A stretch of DNA of 9,342 bases from JAAYZB01 sp035379945 (lineage in GTDB: Bacteria > Bacillota_I > Bacilli_A > Izemoplasmatales > Hujiaoplasmataceae): NCBI GenBank assembly GCA_035379945.1, contig DAOSWG010000022.1, positions 1 through 9,342 of the forward strand, in the 5' to 3' direction. The translations under genes were made by a program, and so were the position numbers. Shown here one piece after another: positions 6,935-9,342 of this stretch. The notes beneath the pieces were generated by a model. It had not been told where the DNA came from, ran no database searches, and was given only the letters and a program-made list of their open reading frames with translations. Numbering within the stretch: the stretch's first letter is position 1; each line of letters opens with the position of its first letter.

Positions 6935-6963
6935 ATTATCTTACTTTTTTCAAAGATACGCAA
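6935..6963 (-). promoter_or_regulatory. Candidate sigma-A promoter (TTGCGT-N17-GATAAT)
   Basis: On the minus strand TTGCGT (6963-6958) and GATAAT (6940-6935) are spaced by 17 bases, immediately downstream of the terminator at 6980-7004. It could restart transcription of the signal peptidase/AAA+ genes after the terminator. The -35 match is moderate. Confidence 0.4.
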
Positions 6964-6979
6964 AGATTGCATAACCTTG

Positions 6980-7004
6980 AAAAAAGCACCCCCGAAGGGG
7001 GCGC
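6980..7004 (-). terminator. Intrinsic terminator with UUCG loop after the main fibre-subunit gene
   Basis: On the minus strand GCGCCCCC-TTCG-GGGGGTGC is followed by TTTTTT: an 8-bp stem with one G-U pair, a very stable tetraloop and a U-tract. It shares its first four bases with the 3' arm of the preceding hairpin (7001-7030). It would lower transcription from the secreted-protein genes into the downstream signal peptidase/AAA+ genes. Confidence 0.85.
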
Positions 7005-7030
7005 AACCCGGAGCAACTTCCGGGTTGCGC
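7001..7030 (-). other. 11-bp perfect hairpin overlapping the terminator stem
   Basis: On the minus strand GCGCAACCCGG pairs perfectly with CCGGGTTGCGC around an 8-base loop (7012-7019). Its last four bases (7004-7001) are also the first four of the terminator stem, so the two helices cannot both be complete. The arrangement suggests an anti-terminator/terminator switch or an RNA-stabilising 3' end. Confidence 0.7.
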
Positions 7031-7073
7031 TATCAAAATAACAATTACTTTTATTTACATGCTTAGTCAATCA

Positions 7074-8012
7074 TCAGGATTGATTTTTCAAGCTGAATGA
7101 GAAACTGATATTAAAGGTTCCAGCAAGAATACTGTTTGTGGTTTGTGCATCCCAACCTTCAATATAAATTCTTACGACCATAAGAGATGGAGTATTTAAA
7201 GATAATGTCGTAAGCGTTGTTGCATTGGTGATGTTATCTGTAACTATATTTGCAGCAGGAGTAGATCCATCTTGATAGAAAGTCGAATGCAAAGCAAGTA
7301 AGACTGACGGATCAGCAATAGCATTTATTGGTGTTGCAGGAGTATTGTAACCTTCCATGCCAACAGTGAATTCAAAATCATAGTCAGGATACTGAGAGAA
7401 AATTTTAGCACTTTCAGATACTGTAGATGCTCCGTTTTGTGCTTTCCAAACGGCAACAGCTATTGCCTGATAAGCACTACTTGTTCCTGTTGTTATTGAT
7501 AAATTTTCAAGAACAATTGCTTCATCTGCAGTTTGTGAAAATACCCAGAACATCAAATCGATATAATCACCGTTGATATCAGCAACACTGGCTGCGTCTG
7601 TAGATACTGTATATTCTTTTGTTGAAAGGCTCATGTTATTTAGAGCCTTTCCATCCAGTGTGGCATTACCCGTTTGAACTGCTGTGACATTATTCAATGT
7701 CCATGTACTAATTGTTGAGTACGGGCTTGTAGCAAACCCACCAGCAACTGCAACCGCGTCTGAAGTAGTAATATCAGTAGCACTTAAAGATGTTTTGTAG
7801 TTTGACGGTACTAGTAAGTACGATTCGTTACCAGTCTCACCATAATATGTTCTGATCAATAAAGATTTACTTGACTTAACATTTAAGGTCAAACTCGGAA
7901 CAGAAACTGTACTTGACACGGTGAACCATGCGTAAGTCGATCCGACTGTCGCGACTAACGCGAACATTAATACGATTGCGGAAAGTAATACCTTTCTTTT
8001 TAACGATTTCAT
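7074..8012 (-). CDS. Major SipW-type secreted protein with TYAWF motif (TasA-like fibre subunit candidate)
   Basis: A 312-residue exported protein. Signal peptide: KSLKRK, a hydrophobic stretch at about 8-23, then S25-T26-Y27-A28-W29-F30, the SipW-type motif, with cleavage expected near residue 28. The mature part is Ser/Thr/Ala/Asn-rich, almost without Cys, and ends with beta-strand-like FNISFSFSL. No LPxTG motif and no C-terminal anchor are present, as in self-assembling TasA-type fibres. Start ATG at 8012 with AAAGGAG 9 bases upstream, one of the strongest ribosome sites in the window, followed by a strong terminator, suggesting high expression. The mature region uses A/T-ending codons and is CpG-poor, unlike the signal-peptide region and the neighbouring genes, which may reflect expression-selected codons or domain exchange. 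It follows the membrane-anchored protein gene by 47 bases. The fibre role is inferred from signal, composition and context. Confidence 0.78.
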   Translation of the reverse strand: MKSLKRKVLLSAIVLMFALVATVGSTYAWFTVSSTVSVPSLTLNVKSSKSLLIRTYYGETGNESYLLVPSNYKTSLSATDITTSDAVAVAGGFATSPYSTISTWTLNNVTAVQTGNATLDGKALNNMSLSTKEYTVSTDAASVADINGDYIDLMFWVFSQTADEAIVLENLSITTGTSSAYQAIAVAVWKAQNGASTVSESAKIFSQYPDYDFEFTVGMEGYNTPATPINAIADPSVLLALHSTFYQDGSTPAANIVTDNITNATTLTTLSLNTPSLMVVRIYIEGWDAQTTNSILAGTFNISFSFSLKNQS

Positions 8013-8059
8013 TATTCTTCTCCTTTATGAATTTTTTATTTATTTGAATTTCAGAAATC

Positions 8060-8851
8060 TCAGCCTTCAATTGTGGTATTAGGAATCTCATTATCCTCAT
8101 AGATATAGGTAATGTGGAATACCATCTCGAATTTCACGCCTCCACCGATGATGTCATTGTTATGGTCGGCGTCTTCACCTTCGTACCAGATCAGGATGGT
8201 GATTTTCACCTGTTCCCCGACCGCGAAAGCGGAAAATTGTTTTTGGACTACCACGTATTCAGCTTCAAACGGTGTGGTGCCAATTTCCGGTTCCCCCGGA
8301 TTTGCTCCTCTTGAACTCTGGGCTCTGGCATATGTCTCTGCTTCGTCATTGACGAACAGCCTTACTCTGACTGATTCATCCGCTCCTCTTGTAGTCGACA
8401 AGAGATTGATGGTTGCTTGCAAATCGACGACCTTTATTCCGGCATTTTCCAAGTAAAATGTGTAAGCCAAGTAATTTTCACCGTTATGTGACCCGTTGAT
8501 GGAAGTAATTTCCGCATCTGCAGGTAAACATACATCGTCGCCAACATCGTATAATGAATATTCAGTTCCACAAAAACATGTCATACCATCGGCGTTTTCT
8601 ACTTTATCCGCGAACAATACCGATGTATATTCCTCGGTATCCGGATCCTTCACCAATGAAAGTCCGGCTTCGTAAGAGTTTTTGTCAATCCGGAAAGTGA
8701 AATTCCCGACGACTTCGCCGTAATAAGAGATGGAAAAGATGAGAAAGGTCATGATAACACTCACGAATATCCCCAAACGACTGGTTTTGGCGATTCTTGC
8801 GGCTTTGGAAGCATAGACAATGCGTTCTGCCAATTTAGCTTTTCGGCTCAT
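8060..8851 (-). CDS. Membrane-anchored exported protein, first gene of the riboswitch operon (TapA-like role possible)
   Basis: A 263-residue protein I do not recognise as a named family. The N-terminus is basic (residues 1-25), with a membrane segment at about 26-44, then SYYGEVVGNFTFRID, where the G-N-F-T-F stretch resembles the start of the beta-sandwich domain in camelysin/TasA-type proteins. There is no AWF-like cleavage motif, so it may stay anchored as an assembly base or be cut at another site. Three cysteines (92, 94, 108) lie in a short extracytoplasmic segment and could form a disulphide or bind metal. Long beta-strand-like segments follow (for example KITILIWYEG and FEMVFHITYIY). 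The ATG at 8851 is preceded by a G7 run 14 bases upstream, a rather distant ribosome site. By position it is comparable to an accessory or anchor protein encoded before the main subunit; that comparison is by analogy only. Confidence 0.65.
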   Translation of the reverse strand: MSRKAKLAERIVYASKAARIAKTSRLGIFVSVIMTFLIFSISYYGEVVGNFTFRIDKNSYEAGLSLVKDPDTEEYTSVLFADKVENADGMTCFCGTEYSLYDVGDDVCLPADAEITSINGSHNGENYLAYTFYLENAGIKVVDLQATINLLSTTRGADESVRVRLFVNDEAETYARAQSSRGANPGEPEIGTTPFEAEYVVVQKQFSAFAVGEQVKITILIWYEGEDADHNNDIIGGGVKFEMVFHITYIYEDNEIPNTTIEG

Positions 8852-8879
8852 GATCGCAAGGTAATCCCCCCCATCATTG

Positions 8880-8903
8880 TTTTAGATTATACTCCATCTA
8901 AAA
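8880..8903. repeat. 8-bp perfect inverted repeat around a TATAAT box
   Basis: TTTTAGAT and ATCTAAAA flank an 8-base centre. On the minus strand the dyad encloses GGAGTATAAT, with an exact TATAAT at 8891-8886. It lies between the second leader terminator and the first gene. It could be an operator over an internal promoter, although no good -35 is visible, or a hairpin that presents GGAG in its loop. Confidence 0.5.
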
Positions 8904-8904
8904 T

Positions 8905-8942
8905 AAAAAAGCCACCATCCTTTTCGGATTTCAGGCTTTTTT
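8905..8942 (-). terminator. Second leader terminator (symmetric, could act on both strands)
   Basis: On the minus strand AAAAAAGCC pairs with GGCTTTTTT, with an inner ATCC/GGAT stem on a GAAAA loop separated by an internal loop. T-tracts follow on either strand. No plus-strand gene needs it, so it probably acts on transcripts from the riboswitch promoter that have passed the first terminator. Confidence 0.7.
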
Positions 8943-8987
8943 TTCTTTCATTGGTTAAAGACACAATAGACATGTGTCCCAAGAAAT

Positions 8988-9020
8988 AAAAAAGCGCCCT
9001 CATCTTTAAAAGATAACGGC
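8988..9020 (-). terminator. Riboswitch-linked terminator (expression platform)
   Basis: On the minus strand GCCGTTATCTTT pairs with AAAGATGAGGGC (one internal mismatch, one G-U), then GC and six T. Its 5' arm starts with the GCCG that ends the conserved aptamer. Aptamer folding and termination should therefore compete, which predicts that ligand binding favours read-through (an ON switch). Confidence 0.7.
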
Positions 9021-9094
9021 AACTGGCTACCATCTTTCGAAGGCCCTATAGCTTTGCGTCACTAACTTTCGTTAGTTTTGCTATTTACACGGTC
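9016..9094 (-). ncRNA. GEMM-I (cyclic dinucleotide) riboswitch aptamer
   Basis: The minus strand carries the GEMM-I core in order: AAATAGCAAAAC; a 6-bp hairpin ACTAAC-GAAA-GTTAGT with its GNRA tetraloop; the hallmark GACGCAAAGC; CTATAGGGCC; a short third helix CCTTC-GAAA-GATGG; and the 3' block GGTAGCCAGTTGCCG. ATAGC pairs with GCTAT to make the helix around the ligand pocket. Class members bind c-di-GMP, and some variants bind 3',3'-cGAMP. By my alignment the position equivalent to G20 of the Vibrio Vc2 aptamer is A (minus-strand base at 9082), so ligand choice is open. It precedes the secreted-protein operon and leads straight into a terminator. Confidence 0.88.
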
Positions 9095-9123
9095 ATTATA
9101 TTATAGTCAAATTTCTTTGTCAA
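9095..9123 (-). promoter_or_regulatory. Consensus sigma-A promoter driving the riboswitch leader
   Basis: On the minus strand TTGACA (9123-9118) and TATAAT (9100-9095) are both exact consensus and are separated by 17 bases. Transcription should begin near 9088, so the conserved aptamer starts within a few bases of the RNA 5' end. Strong constitutive initiation with control by the riboswitch is implied. Confidence 0.88.
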
Positions 9124-9156
9124 GCACTTTTATCTATTTTTTTTCACTTTTTCTTC

Positions 9157-9195
9157 ACAAAAGCCATTCCACCGCCATATTTGGCGGTGGAAGGC
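9157..9195 (-). terminator. Terminator of the fabG-like gene
   Basis: On the minus strand CCACCGCC pairs with GGCGGTGG around AAATAT, extended by an outer GCC/GGC pair set and followed by a short T4 tract. It lies 24 bases after the reductase stop and separates it from the riboswitch promoter. Confidence 0.8.
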
Positions 9196-9219
9196 ATGAT
9201 AAAAAAATGTTTAAAACGC

Positions 9220-9342
9220 TTACAAACGCATTCCGCCATTGACATTTATCGTTTGGCCGGTGATATATGAAGCATCGTCCGAAGCTAAAAACGACGCAAC
9301 CTTGGCGATTTCTTCCGGACGGCCCAATCTTTTCAGCATCGT
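9220..9342 (-). CDS. fabG: FabG-type short-chain reductase, C-terminal fragment
   Basis: The last 40 codons of a gene that starts beyond the window. The peptide contains LGRPEEIAKVASFLASDDAS and ends ITGQTINVNGGMRL, the conserved C-terminal substrate-side helix and closing strand of 3-oxoacyl-[acyl-carrier-protein] reductases, the NADPH enzymes of fatty-acid elongation. The catalytic Ser-Tyr-Lys residues are outside the window, so another classical short-chain dehydrogenase is possible, although this ending is most typical of FabG. The stop TAA at 9222-9220 is followed by a hairpin terminator, so it is not co-transcribed with the fibre locus. Usual neighbours such as fabD, acpP or fabF would lie outside the window. 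Confidence 0.82.
   Translation of the reverse strand, partial: TMLKRLGRPEEIAKVASFLASDDASYITGQTINVNGGMRL

Noticed and set aside
7876..8100. Minus-strand open frame of 74 codons across the junction of the two secreted-protein genes
   Set aside because: It overlaps the signal-peptide region of the main subunit and the end of the preceding gene in another frame, with no ribosome site of its own.
1..9342. Mycoplasma-type genetic code (UGA as Trp)
   Set aside because: Several genes end at UGA in the correct place (walJ, sipW, the FAWF gene, the first operon gene) and Trp residues in AWF motifs are TGG.

Overview
All supported genes in this window lie on the minus strand, so the text follows transcription from high to low coordinates. 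UGA is used as a stop (for example at the ends of the walJ-like, first anchor-like and signal peptidase genes) and Trp is TGG, which excludes a Mycoplasma-type code. Purine-rich Shine-Dalgarno sites, consensus sigma-A boxes, U-tailed terminators, a YycJ/WalJ-type hydrolase and SipW-type export genes point to a Bacillota lineage, probably an uncultured Bacilli/Mollicutes-like group. A run of exactly 100 N suggests a scaffolded draft or metagenome assembly. The lineage is an inference.

Layout. (1) 9342-9220: 3' end of a FabG-type reductase, followed by its terminator. (2) 9123-8852: a regulatory leader. It has a near-perfect sigma-A promoter, a GEMM-I (cyclic dinucleotide) riboswitch starting almost at the transcription start, a terminator whose 5' arm is the aptamer's 3' end, a second terminator, and an 8-bp inverted repeat around a TATAAT box. 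(3) 8851-7074: a membrane-anchored exported protein and a TYAWF-motif secreted protein resembling TasA/camelysin-type fibre subunits, followed by two overlapping hairpins. (4) 6805-1019: a tightly packed set, consisting of a signal peptidase I interrupted by the N gap, a membrane-anchored McrB-like AAA+ ATPase, a DUF2357/McrC-like partner with a long coiled-coil tail, two more SipW-type secreted proteins (FAWF and TYGWF motifs) and a SipW-type Ser/His signal peptidase, ended by a terminator. (5) 892-1: a walJ/yycJ-like metallo-beta-lactamase-fold gene with its own extended -10 promoter, overlapping by ATGA a truncated kinase-like gene.

Interpretation. Regions 2-4 look like one cell-surface fibre or matrix locus under second-messenger control. 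Four exported proteins and two signal peptidases accompany a membrane AAA+ ATPase and its McrC-like partner. In known systems McrB/DUF2357 pairs belong to nucleic-acid defence. Here the ATPase has a membrane anchor, its partner has no nuclease motif I can see, and the neighbours are secretion genes, so a role in building, sorting or remodelling a surface structure is the more economical hypothesis. That combination is the most interesting content of the window.
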